Positions 11,044 to 22,300 of a stretch of 64,000 nt of DNA are shown piece by piece. Position 1 is the first letter of the stretch. Each line of letters begins with the position of its first letter. The translations under genes and the position numbers were made by a program. The stretch comes from Kwoniella bestiolae CBS 10118 (Eukaryota; Basidiomycota; Tremellomycetes; Tremellales; Cryptococcaceae). The notes beneath the pieces are model-generated. The model worked only from the letters and a program-made list of their open reading frames with translations. It was not told the origin of the DNA and did not search any database. The DNA is taken from NCBI RefSeq assembly GCF_000512585.2, contig NC_089247.1:992001-1056000 (forward strand), in the 5' to 3' direction.

Positions 11044-13585
11044 TCACTCTTCCTCACCACCACTACTGGCCACCCAATGCCCTTCCTCACTCTTCCCTAT
11101 CCCCAACCTCGCTCCCCTCCCTCTCAAAAACCCAACCACCTCTCTACCATTCCTATGTCCTCTGGGTAATTCTCTTTCCCACTCATTCAGCCCCTCCTCA
11201 TCTTTAGGTACAGGTAAGACTTGACCTTGGAATTCCTCCGCAAGCCAGAAGGAAGCATTCACCGTTCCCTCGGTTGATTCCAATTCCAAGAGGACTTTAG
11301 CAAGCTGTTTGGCAGCTTCCAGTCTGGTTCGCAGAACATGCTTGACCAACACCCTCGAAGGAAGTTTCTTGGGTTTAACGTATTTCTCAGGTTTGGTCGA
11401 CGGATCTAGACCCGCAACTTTTGGTGGGTCCGGTGCGAATGATTTGTACGATTCAAGGAAGGAGGGTAAAGGGAATTCGGATGCTCGGGGTGTCCAAATT
11501 CCTATGAGAAGTCTCCAGGAGGCGACGAGTCGTTTCATTCTGCGTTAAATCGGAGATGTATGTTAGCAATGATCAGTTCCAGTAGAGTATAGGAAGATAT
11601 GACAAAGCGACGGTAGCAGAAAAAGTAATGATGTCAAACTTACGCATTGTAATTCTCATCGATAAGAGCCCCATGATACCTCCCCAATCCCCAGACAGTC
11701 GCAGCAGCCAATACCACTCCCAGTGCCAGGCCCTTGAGCGCCGACCAAAGTAAGAAAAATAACACAGGATAGGTGATCAAGCTGAGCAAGAGCCCAAAAA
11801 CCACTTTCATCTGAGCTTGAGTTTCCAGCTCTTCCTCTACCAGACTTGCGCCGAGGATACCCACAACATAGATCGGTATATGTATCAGCATGGGAACGAT
11901 AAAGAATGGAAGGTGGAATAGGACGATAAGTGTATCTTTGATAAAGTAGAATAAGGTTGAGAATCGATTAGGTAAAGATACAGGTATCGAGGGGTCCAGA
12001 GTGGAAGACAGAGAGATACCGGATAAGACGGAGTTGGATAATCTTGATGAGGTCAATAATCGATGATAGGTCGCTAGGAGAGTTTTGAGCGATTGGATGG
12101 ATTCGTTGGGAGTTGAGAATAAGTCGACCAGCCTAGAGAGGTCGCGGGTCAGTTGGATCCGTTATACAAGCCTGCCGAAGATCATGACAGGGGTGGCAGC
12201 TCATACGCACGTCTGGGAGACCTGCACATAATCTTTCAAAGCCAGATCATCTTCGCGTATCCACAATAGCTCTCTAGCCATTTGTGCGGCAAATGCGGTG
12301 TCCCTGTGTTCAGCTCTTGTTAGCTGTCGGTCTTGGTTGCTCCAGAGATTTAGCTCACCAGTCCGGAGCATTGACAGTCATCTTCTTCAGCTCAATATCG
12401 ATCATCCACGTCAACCTCTTCACAGCTAATTTGCTTTCACCCTCCTTTTCCGAGAGGAACTGGGCTTCGAATTGTTCCATGGATATAGGTTCGGCGTAGC
12501 TGCAGATGTACAATACGATCAGCCGTTGTCGGCTTCGGCAAAAGGGAATGGAGAAGGGGAAAACACGGTACCGCTTCACGACTGAAGATTGAAAGTTCCT
12601 TCTCTCGTCCATACATGCCTTGTAAGAGGGCAAATACTCACTGTACTACAACCCTACTCCTATATTTCCTCTTATCGACATAAGCGATCCCTACAGGAAT
12701 GACCACCGCCTTCTTCCCCTTCTTCGGACCTGCATTCTCCTCTGTTCCTTTGAGGTATCGGACATATTCCAACGCCGCCCAGGAGGTACCGTCCTTGAGA
12801 GGAATCATGTGTGGCTCAGTGTGGGATGTACCCTCGGGGAACACTCCTATACTTTCACCTAGAGCGAGGGCTATGGGCCAAGTAAATATATCAGCGATGT
12901 AGCGTTGTACGGACTTCAAGATAGGATATAACTCAATAGCAAGAAGGGGGATGCCGGGTGGACGGTGAACATACCTTCGAATGTACCTCTAAATAACATC
13001 TGATTGTTTTTTGTCTTCCTGTCGACGGCTGGAATCATTCAATATCTGAATTCAGCTTCTTTCCTCGTTTGCCGGGAGTGTAGCTGATTGATACGGTAGA
13101 ATAGACTTACCGATATTCCCAGCATTCCGCAACAACGCTCCCACAGCTGGATTCTTGAACAGCGAGTCTTTCACCTGACAGATGGCAGAAGGGACGTCAA
13201 TAAGCTGAATATGCAGCTAAGAAAGAAGTGAAACAAAGCTTACCCAGTAATGCAAGTAATGTCCGTGAGGTATCGTATTACTCAAAACGGCAGGCTACGG
13301 CCGAAGTCAGCTATCCCGTTTTGTAAAGCACGGATATGAAGGTGTAGCTCACGTCCAGAGCCATATTAGCATGGGAGGAAGCGCTACAGCCATTTCTCAT
13401 ATCAGCTATCTATTCCTTGATCAAATGTATATTGATGAAGAGGCAGCTGCGGATGACACTCACAAGATAATAGGTCCATGGTCCGGAACATTCTCCGACC
13501 CGTAGACTTCTATCTGCCTGAAGAAGCTGCATATAGCTGAATTGGCGAGAGAGACCAGTGGACCGTGGGTGAATCCGAATGGCAT
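11044..13585 (-). CDS. Glycerol-3-phosphate/dihydroxyacetone-phosphate acyltransferase (Gpt2/Sct1 type)
   Basis: Makes lysophosphatidic acid, the first step of glycerolipid synthesis, at the ER membrane. ATG 13585 opens MPFGFTHGPLVSLANS, then FFRQIEVYGSENVPDHGPII. The acyltransferase motif I is HANMALDP, followed by AVLSNTIPHGHYLHYWVK and GNIAVDRKTKNNQMLF; motif III is GVFPEGTSHTEPHMIPLKDG, then VIPVGIAYVDK. In the C-terminal third there are two hydrophobic pairs (LIVLFHLPFFIVPMLIHIPI and VVFGLLLSLITYPVLFFLLW) and a cytosolic tail ending SSGGEEE at 11044. At least ten exons. The yeast paralogues Gpt2 and Sct1 share this order; I cannot tell which is the closer match. Confidence 0.92.
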
Positions 13586-14038
13586 TTTGAGGTAGAAGGT
13601 GAGGGGAAGGATATGTAAATGTATATGGCACTTATACGTGAGGAAGAGATAGCAAGGAAACGAAGGTTATATACCCTTTCGCAGACGGTACAAGCACCTC
13701 TCACTTGATTATCTCATCTCTGACGGTATATATGGGGCCAAGACACACGCTCAGGTACCCTTGCTTGTGTTACTCTTACATACCTCACGGAGATCAAATC
13801 ATCTCCCCTTTCATAGCAGTGATGGGATAAAATGGGATAAATAGATGACAGATCAAATGTGATGCATCAGACGTGAGCGGATATCGCCGTCAATCATGTC
13901 AACCCTCCTCCACTTTTGTACAAATAAAAAAATAAATTTCAGAGCCACATGCATGCGAAGGAGAGGAGGAAAAAGGTTTACGATACAATCAACTCCTATC
14001 TTTTGATCATACTTCCTAACATCATTAACAAAGCGAAG
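13586..14038. promoter_or_regulatory. Divergent promoter between acyltransferase and SRP40-like genes
   Basis: No coding sequence. Serves the leftward acyltransferase and the rightward nucleolar protein. A short TATA-like GGTATATATGG near 13725 is the only recognisable element. Confidence 0.4.
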
Positions 14039-15755
14039 ATGTCACAGAAAGGTGAGCTATCTGACGGTCTTTTTAGAATGAGACCTATCAGCTGACCCCG
14101 TCTCTGCTGCAGACCTCGATTCCGCCGTTCTGGCCTACCTTGTCAAAAGGGGATTCACCAAGACAGTCAAAGCGCTCGAGAAGGAATCAGATGTAAAAGC
14201 GGGTGAGGAAGGGAAGTTGGAAGCTGCATGGAATGCTTCGGTAGTCAAGTGAGCTAAATATGTTTCTCATAAGATATGATAGCTAATACATCGGTTTAGA
14301 ACCGATGATGTCGAGATGGCCTCCTCTTCATCTTCCGAATCATCTAGCTCAGAGAGTGAGAGTGAAAGTGAGAGCGACAGCGAGAGTGAAAGCGAGGATG
14401 AGGCAAAGAAGGAAGTAAAAGTAGCCGGTGAGTACAGCTATCCCATAACCCTTCATGTAAGACACTCGAGCTGACACGACTATATAGCCGCTGTACCTTT
14501 GCCCAAATCTTCTTCCGGATCAAGCTCTTCCTCTGCCTCCTCTTCCGACTCGGACTCTGACTCTGAATCCGGCTCAGAATCGGACTCATCATCATCATCT
14601 TCTTCTTCCTCTTCTTCATCGTCTTCTTCCAGCTCATCTTCTTTCTCCGCCTCCACATCAACCTCCAAATCCTCCGCCAAACCCGAACCACCCTCAGCAC
14701 TATCAAGCGTAACTCTCAAAGGGGACTCACCAGCTCCCGCCAAATCTTCGTCCTCTTCCTCTTCATCCGACTCAGAGAGCGACTCGTCATCATCATCTTC
14801 CTCTTCGTCTGACAGCGATAGTGAGAGTGAATCAGAGGATGACAGCGAAAAGAGCGTCAAGAAATTCTTAGATGTCGAAGCTTCCGAATCTGGTTCTGAA
14901 TCTGACTCTGAGTCCAGCGACTCTGACTCTTCCTCCTCGTCATCCTCCTCGGATAGCGACTCAGAAAGTGACTCGGAGGAGGAGGAGGAGGAGGAAGAGG
15001 CCAAACCAGTCATCGGGCAAAAACGAAAAGCACCTTCCGCTTCTTCTTCCTCATCCAGCTCGTCTTCCTCATCTTCTAGCTCTTCCTCATCATCCTCAGA
15101 ATCTGATTCTGACTCCGAATCAGACTCAGAGTCAGAGTCAACACCAGCAGTAACAGTAGTAACCACCAAAAAACGAAAGCTAGAGGACGGTACCGAAGCG
15201 ATCACCTCCACTACCACCACTACAACCCCATCTCATCACCACCACCATCACCATCCCTCTCGAGCCCAGAACTTCGATTCTCCAGCTAGTACGCCCGGAG
15301 CGGGTACTCCGACAGGAAGTGGGAAGAAGCAGAGGATCCAGGGACAGAGGTTTGAGAGGATCAAGATGGATAATGTAACTTATCATCATGATGGCTTGAA
15401 AGATAACTCGTTTGCTGCTAGGGTGGGTTCTTTTGGCCCTTTTGCATTCTGGTCTGAATAACCGGGATGAGAGAATGTATCTTGAGGGATGAGCTGATAA
15501 TGATCTCTTGTTTCGCCATATAGGAGGCCGCGGGCGCCAACCCGAACGATTACGGAGCTAGAGCATCTAGAGATCTGATCGTTACCAGAGGAGCAGGGTT
15601 CAGGAAGGAGAAGAACAAGAAGAAGAGAGGGGTGAGTTGAGTTTCCTATGTGTCATACGTGATGGATTTCAACTGACTAGTGAGGTGATGTCATGCAGAG
15701 CTACGTTGGAGGTGAAATTACCTTGGCCACCCATTCGATCAAATTTGACGATTAA
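14039..15755 (+). CDS. SRP40: SRP40/Nopp140-like nucleolar phosphoprotein
   Basis: 458-residue nucleolar chaperone of box C/D and H/ACA snoRNP assembly. Six exons (14039-14051, 14113-14248, 14300-14427, 14488-15422, 15524-15631, 15699-15755) give an exact open frame. The N-terminus carries a LisH-like helix (DLDSAVLAYLVKRGFTKTV). The centre is a long Ser/Asp/Glu tract broken by Lys-rich islands, the usual CK2-substrate repeats of this family. A poly-His run (HHHHHHH) lies near residue 340. The C-terminal SRP40 domain is textbook: FERIKMDNVTYHHDGLKDNS, ASRDLIVTRGAGFRKEKNKKKRG, SYVGGEITLATHSIKF. Long open frames on the opposite strand here only reflect the TCT/TCC codon repeat. Confidence 0.95.
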
Positions 15756-16153
15756 TCAAACTCGATCGATGGACCAAACTAGTAATTTCGATCGTATAGT
15801 CTCTCCCTAAGCTTGCTTCTACGGTTGAAGATGGTGATCCATTCAATTGCAAATGGATTGGATGATTCGGCCTATTCAAATTACCTGTGATCTTTCATTT
15901 GATACCCTCTTTAGATTTTGTATACACATACACATTTTTCAGTTCCGGGGTAATAGCAGTACTACTTTAGATGCTATGTTCATTGCATTCCCATAAGAGA
16001 ATGCATCTGCCTTTCTTTGCATTTCCGTTCTACTTGTTAACTCGGTATAAACTGACAATCATGATATATGGACTACATTGATCTAGTCCTTTTGGCCATA
16101 ACATCCATCTCTGTAACATTCCCTGTCAAGTTCACCAGACATCCCAATCCCAA
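15756..16153. other. Convergent intergenic region
   Basis: Lies between the 3' ends of the SRP40-like and aspartate kinase genes. AT-rich, with no gene seen; expected to hold both polyadenylation regions. Confidence 0.4.
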
Positions 16154-18715
16154 TTACGCCTTCAACTGTAATCCCTCCGAAAACCTGGCAGGCGAAGGTG
16201 GTTGAGTCAAACATGACTCGTGAATTACGTTCAAAGCTTTTATAGCGTCCTTCTCTTCGATAACTAGCGGTATCGGAAATTAATTGGATCAGCTATGTTA
16301 TCGTTACGCCATCACGACAAGATTAAAGAGGAAGCGGAAAACGATAACTCACCACAAGAGATATTAATCTCACTAGCCCCCTGAGAGATCATCTCGATAT
16401 TAACCCCAGCCCTAGCAAGCGCAGTGAACATCGCCCCTGCTGATCCGATCGCGTTCCTCATATTCCTTCCTACGAGAGATAGGATCGCCATTTCTTTTGA
16501 TACGGATACGTCGCCTATTTTCTCCAAGTCCGCGGTGAGGCGGGTGAGACGATGTCGGTGTGTGAAGGATTGCATTGCCATGGAGACCTGCGGATTCACG
16601 AATTCAGTTTCACCCTCGATTTCCACAAGACGTGCAGGGCAGAGCAGGACCAAAAAGGTCAAGGTTGGAAGAGAAGAATGAAATTGATTGGAAATGGCAG
16701 GAGAGAACCAAGATATTCTCATTTTTTCCACGGGGAAGAGAGAGAGAGAGACAGGACAGAGAACATAACAATAGAACAAGCCCATAATATAGTAGCCCAC
16801 ACTCACATGGACCTCACTCGTACTAATCAAATCAACAACCACCCCAGCCCTATCCAACGTCCCAAAGATCCTCGCCAAGAACCCATGGCTCAGCGTCTTC
16901 CTGTTGGAATGTATATTCAACACTATGATACTGTCCTTAATAGTCACAGCAGTGGGCATTCGTTCCTCCACAGTCAACTCTTCAAGCTGAGGTTTAACAG
17001 TCTGCAAACTCCTGGGGAAAGCCTCATCGGGATAGATAATAGTTCCTCCTCCAGAGGGGTTCTCGACGTTCTTTATTCTGATGGGTATCCGGGCTCGGAT
17101 GACCTGTTCCATAGTGAATGGGTGGATCACCTCGGATCCATAATAGGTTAATTCAGCAGCTTCATCGGGAGTGATGATGGGTACTAATCTTGCGGATTTG
17201 ACTTTTCGGGGATCGGCGGTGAATATTCCGTCGACCTCTTTCCATACTTGTAACTCTGATGCTTTCAATCCCACCGCGCATAAGGCAGCACAGAGGTCGG
17301 TGTACCCTCGTCCGATTTGGGCGAGGAGTGAGCCTGGGACGGGGCCAAAGTAACCTATCACACCAGAATAAGTTGAATGCACACCAGAATAAGTTGAATG
17401 CCTTTTTTGCTCAAAAAAGGTAATACAGGGATGTTCACGGTGTAAGGGGCGTGGTGTGATATTTATGGAAAACAAGAGAGGAAGGTCCACCCACCAGTAA
17501 CTACAGGCACTCTCTGACCACAATCCCTCAACCTCTCTCCCAACTTCACCGCCAGATGATCGTAAAACTCCTGACCCAGCTGAGCGACACCTTGATCCCC
17601 TGCAGCAGTGAGGGCAGCATCCCCCCCGACCGCGGCGAACGACGAGTCCACAATGTTATCTAGTACTACCAATTCCGAGTCGACTCCCTACAATTGCACA
17701 CACACGCACAGTTGAGTACAGGGCAGTCGAGATTCGTCGATTGGTAAAGGTGACTCACGCGATCTCTCAAAGCAGCAGCTACGATCTTACAGGCCAACCT
17801 CTCACCCGTTCCGACGATTGAATCCTGACTTCTTGGACTGATTTCGTCTATTATCTGTATATTCACCGATATCATCAGCATCGTCCCATCAAGTACTAAC
17901 CCACTGCCCCATATCAACACGTTTAGCAAAAGTGAGGCAGAGACTTACTTGAGCAGCATACAAAAACCCTCTCAAACTCTCACAATCCCTCTCAATCTCC
18001 TCTTCCAACTCCTCCCTCAACGGTCCAGCTCTCAAAGTATTCCTAGCAGCTTCCAAATGTCCCTTCTTGATCAAATCAACAGTCTTGTGGAACCCTTCCT
18101 CGACCTCTTCGTCCTGAGGTCCAGGGGTAGTAGGAGATTTAGGCGGTGACTTGGATCTGTTTGAGGAAGAGGTGAATGGCGAGGGCGAGGAAGATCTGGT
18201 ATTTCCATTAAGGTCTAGTTGGGTGAGAGAAGAGATGGAGGATGACATGTCTTTGCCGAAGAAACCTGATCCGACCCTCTTGGGGAAGAAGGGGGTAGCG
18301 CTACCCGAGACTGATCCGTTTTCCTTAGACGAGGAGGAAGAGGGGGGTGCGAGGGCCTCGCGGGAGGCTTGCAGAAGGAGGTTGGTAGTTCCCAGTGCTT
18401 TTGTGTGGGAAGATCGGGCGGAACATACTATCGCTACGTTGGTTTTGTTGGAGATGTATGATCTGGAAGTGCAGTATTGTCAATGTTAGCTTGGAATGAG
18501 AGAGGGAAGATAACATTTGGTAAGGCAGCGTTGGTGGGCATGTGTATGCATTGTGAGGGGCGTCACACTCACTCCACTATTTTGGTGATACTATCCAGAC
18601 TCTTTCCTACAGAAGTACCTCCATATTTCTGAACCACCCATGGAACACTCTGGTCCGGTGAATTTCGGTAGAGTTCTTCGGGAGTAGCGGAGGTAGGTGT
18701 AGAGCCAGATGACAT
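16154..18715 (-). CDS. HOM3: Aspartate kinase
   Basis: Phosphorylates aspartate, the first committed step to threonine, methionine and isoleucine. ATG 18715 starts MSSGSTPTSATPEELYRNSP, then WVVQKYGGTSVGKSLDSITK, the kinase signature. A low-complexity Ser/Pro insertion (about residues 100-190) follows NVAIVCSARSSHTKA. Substrate and regulatory regions include GYFGPVPGSLLAQIGRGYTD, DGIFTADPRKVKSARLVP and EAAELTYYGSEVIHPFTMEQ. Two ACT domains end the protein: NIHSNRKTLSHGFLARIF, and SLVGRNMRNAIGSAGAMFTA with VNIEMISQGASEINISC. It stops at 16154 after SEGLQLKA. The intron near 17355-17460 has a tandem duplication and a hairpin. Threonine feedback control is expected from the ACT domains. Confidence 0.95.
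17360..17420. repeat. 21-base tandem duplication plus perfect hairpin in aspartate kinase intron
   Basis: ACACCAGAATAAGTTGAATGC occurs twice head to tail (17360-17380 and 17381-17401). It is followed directly by CCTTTTTTGCTCAAAAAAGG (17401-17420), an 8-base perfect inverted repeat with a 4-base loop. Both lie just upstream of the 3' splice site on the transcribed (minus) strand, so the likely branch region is duplicated. Confidence 0.9.
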
Positions 18716-19142
18716 GATGCTGCCTTTTCAGTCTGGGTGGGCTATCTTTGTAGGATTATCTGTTCAGCCGGTCAGAAGAGTGTTTGATAAGTATGATTGT
18801 CTGTGTTGTATGCTAATATATGCTAAATGCACAATGGTGTTCCATATATCTCCCATCCCATCTCATGCTTATCCTTGTCCTCGCTCGTTTGGCTGTTTTT
18901 TTGACTTGACTCGCTCTTGACTCGTTTATTTTACCATCACCTCAATTCAGGCACACCAATGGCAGCATGATACCACGTGGCAAGGAGAACCGTGCCCAAT
19001 CGAAAGGAGGACTTCGGATCAACCGGCAGTACAATGTTAAGGTGCATCGATTGATCAAGCCAGCAATAAAAATCAATAACATTCATATATGTACAAGACC
19101 AAATTCAACAACGACGAAGAACGGTGAAAGGGACACGGCCTC
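18716..19142. promoter_or_regulatory. Aspartate kinase promoter with two TGACTC elements
   Basis: TGACTC occurs at 18907-18912 and 18918-18923, about 200 bases upstream of the aspartate kinase start. This matches the core of Gcn4/Cpc1 sites (TGASTCA) except for the last base, fitting general amino-acid control of this gene in yeasts. Function is inferred. No coding sequence seen. Confidence 0.45.
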
Positions 19143-21647
19143 CTACTCCTCGGACACCTTGGCTTTCTTCTTCGGTGCGGCCGAGTGACTGTGTCCCGCA
19201 TGGGAATGACCATGCCCTTCCTCCTCTTCTTCGTCACCCTCAAAAGGCTCGGGCCAGGCTTCCCATCCGTCTATTCATACAGAACAATCAGCTCATCAGG
19301 ATCTGCGCAAGCCATGCAAATGTATTGTAGCTCACCGTCAAAGAGGTTGAACAACTTTTCAGCCTTCTTATCATCGCTCAATCGACGGGATTTCATGATC
19401 TGGCAGATTAGACAATCGTCAACAAGCGCTCACAACAGTAATGAGTGGTTGGTGGATGATGATACTCACCTTCTCCCACCTAGCCCACTCATCATCATCC
19501 AGCAAGACCTTATCCATCGTCTCTCGGATCAAGTCCTGGTCGAGCTCTTGACCTATGAAGACGAGTTCCTGTCGACCTAGCGAAGGATCCCAGCAGACGT
19601 AAGCAGCCAACTCAATTAGCTACGATACTGCAATATGAAAAAGGCCAGGTATCAAAAAGCACACAGACACTCACGATCACCCCATTCACCCATGAAATCC
19701 AACTTGATAGCATCGATAGTCTCCTGATCACCACCACCAGGCCATTGATCCTCTGGGATCCTGCACATCCACGGACCACCACCGTCAATCGTGCACATGA
19801 CCTATCTCACCGTTCGGAAACATCAGCAACCATCTCATTGACATGCGGAGAAAAGAGAAACACTCACACCAGCCTGGGACCATTCTCCATGCAAATTCGG
19901 TCTGGTAGCCAACCAAATCCAACCCTTAGATCTCAGCACGCCCTTCCAGACTTTAGACTCTCTCTTGAACTTCACTTTGGAAGGTAAGTCCAAAGCTTCC
20001 TTCTCAGCTTTCATCTCCTCCAGACGTTGGGCTTTGAGCTTATCTTCGTCCATCTCCACATCCTCCTCCTCCTCTTCTCCCTCTCCATCTTCGTCATCTT
20101 CTTCGTCTTCATCTTCGGCAGATTGGATGATACAGAATGGAGAGGATAGGAGGTCCCATAATCTGTGGGGGTGGAATGGTCTTCTAGCAGTGTACACGAA
20201 CGAGCTAATTCCGTATCTACGTTACAATATCAGCCTGTTTCCCCGCATGGTGCGTGGCAGGCAGAGAAGCAGAAGCAGAAGATCACTCACTCCAAAGTCT
20301 CAGGCTTGGGAACCATCTTCTTGACTCCCTTTGAGTCGGTTATCTCCATTAGGGTGTTTTCCCGAAGGGATTGCAACCACCCTGCACCGGTGGCAGCTTT
20401 GGCGAAATCGAATAGGTTGGTATTAAGGATCTCCTTGAGGTCCACTTTGGAGTATGAGGTTCGGATGATCTTGGCTCCGCTGTGTTGATGGATGTTTGTC
20501 AGTACTATTCCATCTACCGAACCAAAAAATAGATAGCGGCAAGGAATGATAAGAGTAAAACTCACGGATTGAGGGTCTTGACTAGATTCTCAATCTTTGC
20601 AATTTGCTCATTACTGACCATATCGGTTTTGTTCAGTAAGATGACATTGGCAAATTCGATCTGGTCGGTCAATCTATATCATCCACACTGCAAGGTTAAC
20701 CAACACCACTCCGCCCTATGGAATACTGTCATAACAGGTAAAACGGGCAACTGACAAATCAGTGATATTCCTCTCATCCTCCGGATCAACCTCCTTCCCA
20801 TGCCTATCCGTCAAGAAATCTGTCGTGTCGAAATCATCCATGAACGTCGTACAATCCACCATCGAAACGCACGTATCCAACTTCGCTACTTTACTCAACC
20901 CACCCTCGGCGATGAGCTTGGCGAGTCGACGTCTCGCCTCGGGGGTGGTCCCGTCGTCTGTGGGAAGAGATTCTTCGATCTCTTCGAGGGAGGTGCCTTC
21001 GATGGATTCGGCAAATTCGGGGGTGAATGTTTCTGCGACCTGCATCGCTCTATCAGCCGTGAACAGGTCATATTAAGACAGGATTGAGAAGTGGTGACTC
21101 ACTTGGATGGGCTCGGAGATACCTGAACTCTCGATGATAAGGTAGCTACGTTCAACGATCAGCCACGGCTGCTAGATGAGGATGGTACTTGAGCTGTACA
21201 CACTCGAATGACCCCATTTCAGCGAGATTGGCAACTTCTTCCAACAGATCTGCTCGGAGTGTACAGCAGATACAGCCTAAACTTTCCGTGTCAGCTCCAT
21301 AAGTAAAAATTCAGTGTATAAGAGCTAGTACTTACCATTCTGCATCTGGACCACTTTCTCCTCCTTCTGCGTAAGTTTATGATTCTTGATCAAACTTGCG
21401 TCGATCTACAGCACATACAATCCAATCCATGGTATTAGCTCTTCCACGTATTGTAAAACCGCCACACCGAACCAGGCATGACTGGGAACCAACTTACGTT
21501 CAAAGCGCCCATATCATTCACGATGACCGCGCATCTCAACCCATGATCCTTGGATTTCAAAATATAACTCAACAACGTCGTCTTACCGCTCCCCAGGAAT
21601 CCGGAGAGGAGGGTGACAGGTAATCTCTTATCGTCAGGTACGGGCAT
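19143..21647 (-). CDS. CobW/ZNG1-type zinc-dependent GTPase metallochaperone
   Basis: COG0523 GTPase; eukaryotic ZNG1 hands zinc to methionine aminopeptidase. ATG 21647 starts MPVPDDKRLPVTLLSGFLGSGKTT, containing the Walker A motif. Next come VIVNDMGALN, the metal-binding CxCC in QMQNGCICCTLRADLLEEV, and YLIIESSGISEPIQVAETF (switch region). G4 is NVILLNKTDMV. The CobW C-terminal domain follows (SSFVYTARRPFHPHRLWDLL ... IWLATRPNLHGEWSQAG) after a highly acidic insertion of Asp/Glu runs. The tail is His-rich (GHGHSHAGHSHSAAPKKKAK), a probable metal buffer, ending VSEE at 19143. At least eight exons. Substrate protein is inferred from the family. Confidence 0.9.
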
Positions 21648-22300
21648 TGTTTGGTTCAGTATATCTGCTGTTTATTGATATAAACGATAATTCGAGAATG
21701 TCAAACTGTTTCAACTTTTTTCGAGAAGATGCATTCCTTTATATATCCTCATATGGGTCATCTTAGATACGCAATTTGAGGACTGGCTCTCAAAAGGTCA
21801 TCTAGAAATATGCACAATACATTAGAAAGATACTATAGTATCTCTGTGAAGGATGATTGATGACACGCGTGTGCAAGACGACCGACCGATAAATGAGGAC
21901 TGAAAGGTCATAATCAACCAAATCTCATTGGTCCGTCACCCAGTACATGTAAACACAATGACTTACCACCGAAATCGTTGGAGCTCGATGCGTTTCCTGT
22001 GGAACTTCATGAGCGAAGAAAAGGTGGCGTGCATAGCCATTCAGTCAGGTGGCACTTAAGATAGATAAATGATAACAACGCAAACCACCAGGATGTATCG
22101 AATTGGAATTAGAGATAAGATTGAACTTGGTGGTCTGATTGTGTATGGCAAAGACGAACACCGTTGACCATGCATGAATTTATAGACTATGTACCTACCT
22201 ACAAATCCGTCCGCCCAAAATCGGAATCCAATCACCACTCGCACAATGTTCCGGAGCAGCCAGATCACTTGGGCCGGAATACATCAACCAGTTCAGCAGT
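21648..22300. promoter_or_regulatory. Upstream region of the ZNG1-like gene
   Basis: No gene seen. It lies between the start of the leftward metallochaperone gene and the 3' end of the leftward orphan gene. Repeated CCTACCTACAAATC-like pieces are present but give no recognised site. Confidence 0.35.

Noticed and set aside
14480..15220. 246-residue open frame antisense to the SRP40-like gene
   Set aside because: It mirrors the Ser-codon repeat of the real gene and reads only as Ser/Glu/Asp runs; the sense strand has a complete, recognised protein.
16552..17151. 199-residue plus-strand frame within aspartate kinase
   Set aside because: Shadow of the minus-strand exons and introns; no recognisable protein.
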